NCBI GenBank assembly: GCA_023229245.1
Contig: JALNZU010000037.1
Span: 1 to 28,777, forward strand
Reading direction: 5' to 3'
Source: Bacteroidales bacterium
Lineage (GTDB): Bacteria > Bacteroidota > Bacteroidia > Bacteroidales > F082
DNA length: 28,777 nucleotides
Shown in pieces: positions 9,117-17,385 of the stretch. Position 1 is the stretch's first letter, and each line of letters opens with the position of its first letter. A program made the translations under genes and the position numbers. Under the pieces are notes generated by a model. The model was given only the letters and a program-made list of their open reading frames with translations. It searched no databases and was not told the DNA's origin.

Positions 9117-9779
9117 ATTACCCACCACCATTCCATCAAATAAATTAATAATCCGGTGTGCAAATCCGGCATCGTGTTGCGAGTGGGTCACCATGACTAT
9201 GGTTGTTCCTTCTCGGTTCAGTTCGCTAAGCAGGTCCATCACCTCGTTGCCATTCTTTGAATCTAAGTTACCCGTAGGCTCGTCGGCAAGGATAAGCTTG
9301 GGGTTAGCCACTACGGCACGGGCTATAGCCACACGCTGTTGCTGTCCGCCCGATAGCTGCTGAGGGAAATGCTTCTCCCTATGGCCGATATGCATCCGTT
9401 TTAGCACCGTTTTTACCATTTCACGACGTTTGGAAGCAGATATCTTCAGGTAGATAAGCGGCAGTTCAACATTCTCATACACATTCAGCTCATCAATCAG
9501 GTTGAAACTCTGGAACACAAAGCCGATATTACCCTTGCGCAGCTGGGTGCGCTGGCTCTCGCGCAGCTGTCCCACTTCAGAGCCGTCGAAAAGGTACTTG
9601 CCACCCGTTGGATTATCCAATAAACCCAAGATGTTGAGCAGGGTGGATTTTCCGCAGCCTGATGGCCCCATAACAGCTACAAACTCGCCTTTTTTCACGT
9701 TGATATCCACATTCCTAAGAGCTAATGTTTCCACCTCCTCGGTGCGAAAGATTTTGTTTAACTTTTCTGTACTGATCAT
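9114..9779 (-). CDS. ABC transporter ATPase, LolD/MacB type
   Basis: A 221-residue cytoplasmic ATPase that powers MacB/LolCE-like permeases by ATP-driven conformational change. All motifs are present: Walker A GPSGCGKST (residues 38-46), Q-loop Q90, signature LSGGQ (142-146), Walker B LILADEPTGNLD with D166/E167, and H-loop H199 in VTHSQHD. Length is normal for LolD-like proteins. It is the only ATPase in an operon with four permeases, so it probably serves several of them as alternative or heteromeric partners. It lies mid-operon, flanked by arrays 3 and 4. The C-terminus is short and ends MVVGN, where Asn and the stop codon come from the repeat, so the array may have replaced the original last codons. 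Confidence 0.95.
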   Translation of the reverse strand: MISTEKLNKIFRTEEVETLALRNVDINVKKGEFVAVMGPSGCGKSTLLNILGLLDNPTGGKYLFDGSEVGQLRESQRTQLRKGNIGFVFQSFNLIDELNVYENVELPLIYLKISASKRREMVKTVLKRMHIGHREKHFPQQLSGGQQQRVAIARAVVANPKLILADEPTGNLDSKNGNEVMDLLSELNREGTTIVMVTHSQHDAGFAHRIINLFDGMVVGN

Positions 9780-9876
9780 AGTTTTAAAAATTATTATGTG
9801 TTAACTATTAATTATTATTTCAATATTTATCTTGATTTATTACCTATTATTCCCTTTGGCTTCGTTCAGGGCACCG

Positions 9877-10030
9877 CATTGCTAATTGCTCATTGCTAAT
9901 TGATAATTGATAATTGTTAATTGCCCATTGCTAATTGTCCATTGCTAATTGCCCATTGCTAATTGTCCATTGCTAATTGCTCATTGTTAATTGCTCATTG
10001 TTAATTGCTCATTGCTAATTGTTAATTGAT
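9877..10030 (-). repeat. Heptamer array 4
   Basis: 7-bp units GCTAATT, GCTCATT, GTTAATT, GTCCATT and GCCCATT, about 97 bp upstream of the ATPase ATG. It runs directly into the chimeric fossil at 10030-10127. Confidence 0.9.
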
Positions 10031-10127
10031 TATAACCGCAAAGGGCGCCAAGAATACGTAAAGCCCGCAGAGTAATAATTCGTATTGCAAACTCAAACGA
10101 CTTTTCTCTAACTACATTTTTTTTCAT
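10030..10127 (-). pseudogene. Fossil 1: 5' end of the four-helix-bundle gene fused to a GCAAAG-rich block
   Basis: From an ATG at 10127 it reads MKKNVVREKSFEFAIRII, the same first 18 residues as the intact gene at 16813-17160. It then switches to TLRALRILGALCGYNQ, encoded by a GCAAAG/GGCGC-rich block. The DNA from 10073 to 10152 is identical over 80 bp to 17106-17185, including the leader upstream of the ATG. The chimeric frame runs into array 4 and stops at 9987 (46 codons). I read it as a truncated copy. Whether the short peptide is made is unknown. Confidence 0.8.
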
Positions 10128-10140
10128 GACTAAATTTATT

Positions 10141-10293
10141 TAATTGTTAATTGCTAATTGCATACCAAAAGCCTTCGAGATTAATTGCTCATTGTTAATT
10201 GCTCATTGTTAATTGCTCATTGTTAATTGCTCATTGTTAATTGCTCATTGTTAATTGCTCATTGTTAATTGCTCATTGATAATTGATAATTGA
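10141..10293 (-). repeat. Heptamer array 5, with six perfect 14-mers
   Basis: Starts in the leader of fossil 1 and is interrupted by about 20 bp of unique sequence (10161-10180). It then contains six perfect copies of the 14-mer GCTCATTGTTAATT (10187-10270) and ends in GATAATT units that run into the block at 10294. Confidence 0.9.
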
Positions 10294-10349
10294 TTATAAC
10301 CGCAAAGGACGCAAAGAATGCACAAAGCCCGCAGAGTAATAATTCGTAT
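10294..10349 (-). repeat. Fossil 2: GCAAAG-rich block with 11 bp of four-helix-bundle gene
   Basis: The same block as in fossils 1 and 3. Its minus strand encodes IRIITLRALCILCVLCGYN, so only ATACGAATTAT of the four-helix-bundle gene is kept. A short pair of TTCATTG units follows (10361-10374) and supplies the stop of the transglutaminase gene. Confidence 0.75.
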
Positions 10350-10368
10350 CTCGTTCCCTGTTCATTGT

Positions 10369-11316
10369 TCATTGTTTTTTGATTTTGGCTATATCAACTC
10401 TTGGCGTAATGCTTGCCGTACTGTCTTCCGATAGCAGTTTAAACCTGATTGGTGCAGTCATCCATGCCACAGTGGCAAGGGTATCATCCTCATCAGCTTC
10501 TAGATTTTGAGTATGTACATTCGTATCTTGTGTGCCATATGAAAGGTGAAAACCATGGGAATAGGTATAATATCCCCACCCCCATGTTGGGTCAGCAAAA
10601 TACCACTCTCCGTTTATATTGAACTCAACCCAAGCATGCGAATCTGCAGGGCTAGACCAATTAGAAGATTTTTTTAGTCTTTGTAAAGCAAGCCCACTAA
10701 TTGATTTTGCAGGTATTCCCGATGCACGGAGCAAGGCTGTCATCAGGTTAGCATAATCTATACAAACCCCCTTTTTGTCTTGTAGGACTTCAGATGCTTT
10801 AAGCGTTTTTTTGTTTATTCTGTCTGACCGAATAGTTTTGATATTCTTTATTAGGTAGCGAAAAATATTTTTGGCAGTAGCATGCTTATCTCCATTCACT
10901 TTTAGGGTATTAGCTAAATCAATAATACTTTGATTATCGGAGTCAATAAATTCTTCAGGGTCAAGGCACCCTTCTATGCTTCCTTCTCGCCATATGTTTT
11001 TACCAGCTTGCAAGGTCACATCATACTTAACAAAAATTGTTTTTTCATCGCCGCTGCCTTTAATAATAGCACAAAGCGTCCTGTAATCACCCTTTTCTTC
11101 AAAAGAATAATCGTCGACATTTTTGACATTAATGTTTCCAATTACCTGATATCCATAGCTGATAGGAAGTTCGACCGATAGAAGTGACACTGTTCCTTTT
11201 GAAGATGTAATGCGATAGGTTTCTGTTATTCGATAAGATCTTTGCTCCGGGATGAAACATGAAGAAAACATTAAAAATAATGCAATGATTAGGGGTAGAG
11301 TGAGTAGTTTTTTCAT
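10369..11316 (-). CDS. Transglutaminase-like lipoprotein
   Basis: A 315-residue protein with a lipoprotein signal (LFLMFSSC, lipidated Cys20), so it should be anchored in the envelope facing the periplasm or surface. The C-terminal half has a transglutaminase/papain-like fold: Cys185 in KKGVCIDYAN, His227 in DSHAWVEF and Asp242 in WYFADPTWGWG form the expected triad. Such domains cleave or crosslink peptides or amides; the substrate here cannot be told. The N-terminal ~140 residues look like a beta-rich domain of unknown role. It sits between permease 2 (91 bp upstream, no array) and the ATPase gene, an unusual passenger in an efflux operon. It may process a transported peptide or lipoprotein, which is inference. 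The TGA stop is in a TTCATTG repeat unit. Confidence 0.85.
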   Translation of the reverse strand: MKKLLTLPLIIALFLMFSSCFIPEQRSYRITETYRITSSKGTVSLLSVELPISYGYQVIGNINVKNVDDYSFEEKGDYRTLCAIIKGSGDEKTIFVKYDVTLQAGKNIWREGSIEGCLDPEEFIDSDNQSIIDLANTLKVNGDKHATAKNIFRYLIKNIKTIRSDRINKKTLKASEVLQDKKGVCIDYANLMTALLRASGIPAKSISGLALQRLKKSSNWSSPADSHAWVEFNINGEWYFADPTWGWGYYTYSHGFHLSYGTQDTNVHTQNLEADEDDTLATVAWMTAPIRFKLLSEDSTASITPRVDIAKIKKQ

Positions 11317-11407
11317 AGCCTATTTCTATTGATTATACATCTTTTGAGTTAGCACGTAAATGTGATTGAAAAAGAGAATTATTCATAAATCGTTACCTAT
11401 TTAATAG

Positions 11408-13819
11408 TTACTCTGTGCTTAGGGTCAATGCCGGATTTACCCTTGCCAATCGAAAAGTTTGATAACTAACAGCCATTGTTGCTAGTATGAATGCCAAAAG
11501 CGATGCTCCTAAAAACACCCAAGGGGTTAGTTCAACTCTATAAGCAAACCCTTGTAGCCAGTGGCTCATAAAATACCATGCTAAAGGCCAAGCGAAAAGT
11601 GAGGATATGATTACCAGTTTGGAAATCTCTTTAAACATTAACCACACCACATTGGCAATGCTTGCCCCCATTACTTTGCGTACACCCACTTCGCGAGTAC
11701 GCTGCTCGGCTACGTATGACGATAGTCCCAGCATGCCCAACCCGCCAATGGCAATGGCAAGTATGCTAAAAACAGTAAATAGTATCTGAGCGCGCTTGTC
11801 GTTATCGTACTGCTTTGCCACCGCATCTTCTAAAAAGAAATAATCCATTTCCATATTATTGGTAAATGATGCCCATAGGTTCTGGATACTCTTCACCGTA
11901 CCCTGGTTATCACCTCCCTTTAGCCGTATGGTTAAATAGGTGTAAGATTTTTCGTAAGCAATGGCAAGCGGATCAATATTAGTATGAAGCGATTCGAAAT
12001 GGAAATCTTCCACAACTCCGATTATCCTCTTTACGTTCCAACCTTCAATGGTTATGGTTTTACCAATGGGCGACCCCTCAAAGGCAAACCCCTGCGCCGC
12101 TGCACGATTAATAACCATAGCCGCCGTGTCGCTGGCAAAAGTCTCATCAAAATATCGTCCTTCTGCCATTTTGAAACCTAGCACCTTGTCGAAACCGTGC
12201 TGAGCATACATACAGTAGTACGATCTGAAATCATCGGTAAGTGCTCCTTCTTTTTGTAAAGCAGTGTTGCTAATAAGCGTCGTGGGTAACGATTCTGCCC
12301 GGGCCACCGCTTCCACCTGTGGCATCTTTTTTACCTCTTGTACAAAACTTTCAATTCCATTCACGTCATATAGCCGTTCGATAACCATTACCTGCGATGG
12401 ATTGTACCCCAAATCTTTATTGGATATTAGTGTGGTTTGTCTATGAACAGTGAGTGCTGCGATAATAAGCCCTATGGTTATGGTAAATTGAACCACCACG
12501 AGCACATGGCGTAGAACACCACTTTTTAAGCCCGTGCTCAGTTTCCCTTTAAGCACCTCAATGGGTCTAAAGCTGGCCAAAAAGAATGCAGGGTAGCTGC
12601 CCGCTGTTACACCCACAATAAGCGTCATTGCTAACAGGGTTGCAGCTGTAGTGCCTATGGGTAGCAAACTTAACGTTATGGCTTTGTTTGTGAAAGTATT
12701 GAATAGCGGAATGGCAAGGACTACCAAGCCCATAGCTAAAATTAATGCAATGGTTGTAACCAACATGGATTCTGAAAGGAATTGGCCTATCAGGTTGCCC
12801 TTTGTAGAACCCGCCACCTTGCGAATGCCCACCTCCTTGGCCCTTTTAGCTGAACGGGCTGTGGCAAGATTCATAAAGTTGATGGCGGCCAAAGCAAGAA
12901 TCAGAATAGCAATAATCATAAACACGTAAACCATGATAAGGCTTCCTCCCTGATGCAAGTCGTAGGGCATATTAGATTTTAAATGGATGTCTTGTAAAGG
13001 TTGCAAGAAATAGTTCCAGCGGAAACCTGTTTTGGTCAAATCTTCCATTGATGAACCCATGGACTCAATAAACTGGATATTAGCATACTTCATTACTAAG
13101 TCAGCAAGATACTTGTCGGCCATAGTTTTTTTCACGCCATGTTTCAATTCTAAATAGGCGTAGTAATTATTATTCATCCATGAAATACTTTGGACCTGTT
13201 GGGGTAGTGTAACAAAAGACACGGCTAGGTCAAATTGCAGGTGGCTGTTCTGCGGTATATCTTCAACAATCCCAACCACCTCCCATGTTACACTTCCCTC
13301 CCAAACCTTAAGCATTTTTCCAATGGGGTCTTCATCTTCAAAATATTTTCGGGCGGTTGATTCGGTCAGCACCACCTGATTTGCAGCTTGTAGAATTTTA
13401 TCAGGATTTCCCTTTACCATTTTAAAGCCATTGAATACCTGAAAGAATGTGGAGTCCACATAGATAAGATTCTTTTCAGCAAATACCCTTTCATTGTAGC
13501 CTATATCGGGACTTCCAGCAAAATTGAACACCCGTGTGTAGTTTACAAAGTCAGGATATTCTTCCACCGCTGTAGGCGCAATGGGTGCATTAGAAAGAGG
13601 AGCCACCATTTCGGTGTCTTGTATTTTTGTATCCAAACAAACTCTATATATATTCTTTGCGTTGGGATGGAATTTATCATAGCTAAGCTCATCTGCCACA
13701 AAAAGTATAATAAACAACGTACTGGCAATACCTATTGCCAATCCTACAATATTGATAAGGGTATAGCCCTTTTGAAAGATAAGATTCCGTATGGAAACCT
13801 TAAAATAGTTTTTAAACAT
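11408..13819 (-). CDS. MacB/FtsX-type ABC transporter permease (second in operon)
   Basis: An 803-residue inner membrane permease of the two-module type. It starts MFKNYFKVSIRNLIFQKGYT with a helix at about 20-42, then a MacB_PCD region. INFMNLATARSAKRAKEVGI followed by RKVAGS is the first FtsX signature, and TREVGVRKVMGAS is the second, near residue 715. It ends NPALTLSTE rather than the VEALRYE tail of the other three permeases, and it is the form closest to the widespread Bacteroidota FtsX-like permease. There is no ATPase domain. Its TAA stop is followed by 91 bp of ordinary sequence and then the transglutaminase gene. It is one of only two operon genes whose 3' end is not joined to a repeat array. 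Confidence 0.92.
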   Translation of the reverse strand: MFKNYFKVSIRNLIFQKGYTLINIVGLAIGIASTLFIILFVADELSYDKFHPNAKNIYRVCLDTKIQDTEMVAPLSNAPIAPTAVEEYPDFVNYTRVFNFAGSPDIGYNERVFAEKNLIYVDSTFFQVFNGFKMVKGNPDKILQAANQVVLTESTARKYFEDEDPIGKMLKVWEGSVTWEVVGIVEDIPQNSHLQFDLAVSFVTLPQQVQSISWMNNNYYAYLELKHGVKKTMADKYLADLVMKYANIQFIESMGSSMEDLTKTGFRWNYFLQPLQDIHLKSNMPYDLHQGGSLIMVYVFMIIAILILALAAINFMNLATARSAKRAKEVGIRKVAGSTKGNLIGQFLSESMLVTTIALILAMGLVVLAIPLFNTFTNKAITLSLLPIGTTAATLLAMTLIVGVTAGSYPAFFLASFRPIEVLKGKLSTGLKSGVLRHVLVVVQFTITIGLIIAALTVHRQTTLISNKDLGYNPSQVMVIERLYDVNGIESFVQEVKKMPQVEAVARAESLPTTLISNTALQKEGALTDDFRSYYCMYAQHGFDKVLGFKMAEGRYFDETFASDTAAMVINRAAAQGFAFEGSPIGKTITIEGWNVKRIIGVVEDFHFESLHTNIDPLAIAYEKSYTYLTIRLKGGDNQGTVKSIQNLWASFTNNMEMDYFFLEDAVAKQYDNDKRAQILFTVFSILAIAIGGLGMLGLSSYVAEQRTREVGVRKVMGASIANVVWLMFKEISKLVIISSLFAWPLAWYFMSHWLQGFAYRVELTPWVFLGASLLAFILATMAVSYQTFRLARVNPALTLSTE

Positions 13820-13929
13820 ATCTAATTTATATTGTGCTATAAATATTTCTCATTAATTGTTCATAGTCCCCAATAAATGATTTCACTCCAGTATATTGAT
13901 TTCTTGTTCCCCATTCATTGATAATTGAT

Positions 13930-14026
13930 TATAACCGCGAAGGGCACCAATAATACGCAAAGTACACAGAGTAATAATTCGTATTGCAAACTCAAATGGT
14001 TTTTTCCTACCTACATTTTTTTTCAT
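13930..14026 (-). pseudogene. Fossil 3: diverged 5' end of a four-helix-bundle gene fused to the GCAAAG-rich block
   Basis: From an ATG at 14026 it reads MKKNVGRKKPFEFAIRII and then TLCTLRIIGALRGYNQ. The switch point is the same codon as in fossil 1, but the coding part differs from the intact gene at several positions (VVREKS replaced by VGRKKP). It is therefore an older copy or derives from another paralogue. The leader before the ATG is nearly the same as in the other copies. Short GATAATT units flank it on the left and array 6 on the right. Confidence 0.75.
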
Positions 14027-14040
14027 GACTAAATTAATTT

Positions 14041-14196
14041 AATTGTTAATTGCTAATTGCTAATTGCTCATTGTTAATTGCTAATTGCTAATTGCTAATT
14101 GCTCATTGTTAATTGCTAATTGCTCATTGTTAATTGCTCATTGTTAATTGCTAATTGCTCATTGTTAATTACTCATTGCTAATTGTTAATTGCTTA
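14041..14196 (-). repeat. Heptamer array 6
   Basis: 7-bp units GCTAATT, GTTAATT and GCTCATT between fossil 3 and the permease at 14194. The permease stop TAA (14194-14196) is the first triplet of the array edge (TAAGCAATTAAC on the coding strand). Confidence 0.92.
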
Positions 14197-16533
14197 CTCA
14201 TATCTTAATGATTCTACAGGGTTTCGTGTAGCAGCTCGCCAGCTTTGCCAGCTAACGGTAAGCAGTGCTACCAATAATGAAACGATGCCCGAAAGAGCAA
14301 AAATCCACCAGTTAAGCGTGGTTTTGTAGGCAAAATTCTCAAGCCAACGGCTCATGGCGTAGTAGGCTATGGGCGTGGCAATTACAAATGCGATGCCGAC
14401 CCACATTAACACACTTTTATTCAGCATATTAAGTATCTGAAGAGCAGATGCTCCGTTTACCCTCCTGATGCCAATCTCCTTTACCCTGTCGCGCGATATG
14501 AAAATGACTAAACCTAACAGACCGGTAAGGGCTAAAAGAATAGTCCATAGCGCAACAAACTCGATAAACCGAGCCATGCGGGTTTCCTTTCCGTAAAGTT
14601 CTTCCAGCCTATCGTCAAGAAAACGAACATTGAAAGTTCCTTCAGGGTCTATTTTCTGAGCCGTACTCTCTATATAGTCTCTAATCCGGGTAATATTTCC
14701 CGATTGTGTTTTTACTAGAATGATGTTTTTTCTTGATGCTTCCCCTGTAAACCATAGTAACATTGGTTTAACATCCTCTTGTAACGATGCAAAGTTGAAG
14801 TTTTTGGCTATCCCTACCACATCGCCCTCAAAACCGAAACCGGGGAACTTCATCTCTAAAGGTCTTTGGAAATCGTACACCTGAATTGTTTTTTCGTTCA
14901 GTATAAAGTTGTTGAAATCGGATTCACTCTTTGTAAAGTTGCGACCCTGAGCCATTTCAATGCCGAAGAAGTCAATAAAACGGTCATCTACAGGCCATGC
15001 TTTTAGCTGAACCTGTTGTCCTTCTATATTGAGCCCCCAGCCCATACCAACATAACCCGGTAGGAACTGGGTATAGCAATAGTCAATGATTTGCGGATTT
15101 TTCATCAGCTCATCGGCCAGCGCTTGATGGCTTTGCTGTAACACTCCGGTCATGGGCAAGTATAATACTCCATCCTTTTCAATGCCCAGGTCATAATTGT
15201 TCCAGAACCTGAGCTGTTTTTCTATGGTGAATGAGGATGCCACAAGGGCTATGGTGAAAATGAATTGAGTGGTTATTAGTACGCTACGAAATCCTTTGCC
15301 CTTGCCCGAGAAATACATCTTCCCCTTTACTGCCTGGGAAAGAGGTGCTGAAGTGATATATCGTGATGGGTATGCAGCTGCAATAATCCCAAATAGAATG
15401 GCTCCCAAAACAAAAAGTGGTATAAAAGACTCTCTGTCAATGAATGAAAGTCCAGTTATATGGAAAAGATCTTCAATTCGTTGATAGGTCAGGTGGTGAA
15501 GTAATAGTGAAATCCCCATGGCTACGAGTGAAAGCAATATTGCTTCACCCATAATCTGCCATTGGGTTTTCCATTTTCGCTCTCCCAGTATCTGCTGAAT
15601 GGATAGCGATTTAGCCCGTAACGGAGCTTGCGATGTGGAAAAGTTGATAAAATTAACGGCACTCATAATTAGCAGCATAACAATAAGTAGCATGAGCACA
15701 TCAAGCACCCTTTTATTCACATGGTCAAAAGCGTATCCTCTTGAACCGAAATGTAATTTTTTTAAAGGGATCGGGTCAACCTTTGAGCCATCGGGTGGAT
15801 AACGTTCCTCAAGGGACTTAAAAAGTTCAACAATCTTCTCATCGCTTATGCTGCTCATCTTATCACTGACTATTTCCTTTTTAGTGCCTTTGTTCAGTTT
15901 AAAGAAGATACTAAAACTCCATTCGCTCCAGTGCTCTGTATATTCTTCCATATTCAATGCAATGAAGGCATCATTCTTGAAAGAGGTGTTTTTAGGCATA
16001 TCTTTCATTATACCTGTAACAGTATATCCTACGCCATTAATAAATAGCTGTTCGCCTTCAACATCAGTAGTCCCGAATATTTTATTGGCTAAAGATTCTG
16101 ATAGCACCATATTGTTGGGCTTTTCTAGTACCGTAGCGGCATCGCCAATCAGTAGCGGAAAATTAAACATGCTGAAGAACTCTTTGGAGACCTGCATGGC
16201 ATTGCCTTTTATTCCCTCTTTTCGGGATTGATTCGGCTTAAGAAAGGTGTAATTGTTTGGGGACCAACAAATAGCACTACTCTCAATCTCCGGCACTTGA
16301 CTTTTTACCAGCTCACACATGGGCACAGGAAGAGCGCTACCCAAACTGTGTTTAAACGACATTAGATAGATATCATCCCCATCCTTATGGAAATTGTCAA
16401 AACTATTTTCGTACGAAACATAAAGCGTTAGCACAATAATTCCCAAAAAGGCAACCACCAGACTAATTAGGCTTAATGCCGATGATAACCGATATTTGGT
16501 GATGGTTTTTAGTATCTGTTTTACTGTTCGCAT
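14194..16533 (-). CDS. MacB/FtsX-type ABC transporter permease (first in operon; paralogue of 6532-8871)
   Basis: A 779-residue inner membrane permease with two MacB_PCD/FtsX modules. It starts MRTVKQILKTITKYRLSSAL and has a helix at about 17-40. Further signatures are INFSTSQAPLRAKSLSIQQI, VKEIGIRRVNGAS and NPVESLRYE. It is equal in length to, and collinear with, the permease at 6532-8871, strongest in the membrane parts and the C-terminal ~120 residues. The periplasmic segments differ more (for example SFKHSLGSALPVPM against SFQFDGGSFVPIPM), which suggests a changed substrate or partner. It lacks its own ATPase. It lies downstream of the four-helix-bundle gene across array 7, and its stop lies at the edge of array 6. 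Confidence 0.92.
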   Translation of the reverse strand: MRTVKQILKTITKYRLSSALSLISLVVAFLGIIVLTLYVSYENSFDNFHKDGDDIYLMSFKHSLGSALPVPMCELVKSQVPEIESSAICWSPNNYTFLKPNQSRKEGIKGNAMQVSKEFFSMFNFPLLIGDAATVLEKPNNMVLSESLANKIFGTTDVEGEQLFINGVGYTVTGIMKDMPKNTSFKNDAFIALNMEEYTEHWSEWSFSIFFKLNKGTKKEIVSDKMSSISDEKIVELFKSLEERYPPDGSKVDPIPLKKLHFGSRGYAFDHVNKRVLDVLMLLIVMLLIMSAVNFINFSTSQAPLRAKSLSIQQILGERKWKTQWQIMGEAILLSLVAMGISLLLHHLTYQRIEDLFHITGLSFIDRESFIPLFVLGAILFGIIAAAYPSRYITSAPLSQAVKGKMYFSGKGKGFRSVLITTQFIFTIALVASSFTIEKQLRFWNNYDLGIEKDGVLYLPMTGVLQQSHQALADELMKNPQIIDYCYTQFLPGYVGMGWGLNIEGQQVQLKAWPVDDRFIDFFGIEMAQGRNFTKSESDFNNFILNEKTIQVYDFQRPLEMKFPGFGFEGDVVGIAKNFNFASLQEDVKPMLLWFTGEASRKNIILVKTQSGNITRIRDYIESTAQKIDPEGTFNVRFLDDRLEELYGKETRMARFIEFVALWTILLALTGLLGLVIFISRDRVKEIGIRRVNGASALQILNMLNKSVLMWVGIAFVIATPIAYYAMSRWLENFAYKTTLNWWIFALSGIVSLLVALLTVSWQSWRAATRNPVESLRYE

Positions 16534-16565
16534 ATTTTTTTGTTGTAAATCGTTATTCGTTATTA

Positions 16566-16815
16566 GCTCATTATTAATTGCCCATTGCTAATTGCCCATT
16601 GCTAATTGCCCATTGCTAATTGCCCATTGCTAATTGCCCATTGCTAATTGCTAATTGCTAATTGCTAATTGCTAATTGCTAATTGCTCATTGCTAATTGC
16701 CCATTGCTAATTGCTAATTGCCCATTGCTAATTGCTAATTGCTAATTGCTCATTGCTCATTGCTAATTGCTCATTGCTAATTGCTAATTGTTAATTGCTC
16801 ATTGTTAATTGCTCA
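16566..16815 (-). repeat. Heptamer array 7
   Basis: About 250 bp of GCCCATT, GCTAATT and GCTCATT units. The left end begins with a GCCCATT/GCTAATT alternation and the right end supplies the TGA stop (16813-16815) of the four-helix-bundle gene. Confidence 0.95.
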
Positions 16816-17160
16816 TCGTTTAGAACTGTCAATAATGGTGTAAAGTAATTTACCCAATTCATCGGCTTCAGCGAACATCGGTTCAAACACTTGTTCTTCA
16901 AGGTAATCCGTAGCGTGTAATAATCGAAGCCAGTAGATAGTCTCCCTAATTTCCTTGTATGATATACTCATTTTCGCTCTAAAATCCGCTTTGGAAATAC
17001 CTCCTATTGCCTCTTCGATATTTGCACCCACAGAAGTTCCACTACGCAAAAGTTGCTTACTCAGCACAAACTCCTTTTTTTCTTGTGTAAGATTTTTATA
17101 GAGGTTAATAATTCGTATTGCAAACTCAAACGACTTTTCTCTAACTACATTTTTTTTCAT
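16813..17160 (-). CDS. Four-helix-bundle protein, S23/IVP (Avd-like) family
   Basis: A 115-residue protein matching the four-helix-bundle family first known from 23S rRNA intervening sequences and related to Avd of diversity-generating retroelements. Family marks are FEFAIRIINLYKNL, LSKQLLRSGTSVGANIEEA, the SKADFRAKMSISYKEIRETI helix and YWLRLL. Members are small basic proteins that assemble as pentamers and are thought to bind nucleic acid; the cellular role is unknown. The length is complete. It is an intruder between the adaptor and permease genes, enclosed by arrays 7 and 8, and its 5' end exists as truncated copies at 10.1 and 14.0 kb. No rRNA and no reverse transcriptase are in the window, so neither classic context applies here. 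Confidence 0.88.
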   Translation of the reverse strand: MKKNVVREKSFEFAIRIINLYKNLTQEKKEFVLSKQLLRSGTSVGANIEEAIGGISKADFRAKMSISYKEIRETIYWLRLLHATDYLEEQVFEPMFAEADELGKLLYTIIDSSKR

Positions 17161-17170
17161 GACTAAATTT

Positions 17171-17385
17171 ATTTAATTGTTAATTACTAATTGCTCATTG
17201 TTAATTGCTCATTGTTAATTGCTCATTGTTAATTGCTCATTGTTAATTGCTCATTGTTAATTGCTCATTGTTAATTGCTCATTGTTAATTGCTCATTGTT
17301 AATTGCTCATTGCTAATTGCTCATTGCTCATTGCTAATTGCTCATTGCTAATTGCTCATTGTTAATTGCTAATTGCTAATTGCTA
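17171..17385 (-). repeat. Heptamer array 8, with eight perfect 14-mers
   Basis: Begins in the leader of the four-helix-bundle gene. It contains eight perfect copies of the 14-mer GCTCATTGTTAATT (17193-17304), the same higher-order unit as in array 5, then mixed units. Its right end supplies the TAG stop (17383-17385) of the adaptor gene. Confidence 0.95.

Noticed and set aside
16813..17160. Avd of a diversity-generating retroelement
   Set aside because: The family is related, but no reverse transcriptase, template repeat or variable repeat is visible in the window. The heptamer arrays are not template/variable pairs.
3551..17385. CRISPR array
   Set aside because: Units are 7 or 14 bp with no spacers, and no cas genes are present.
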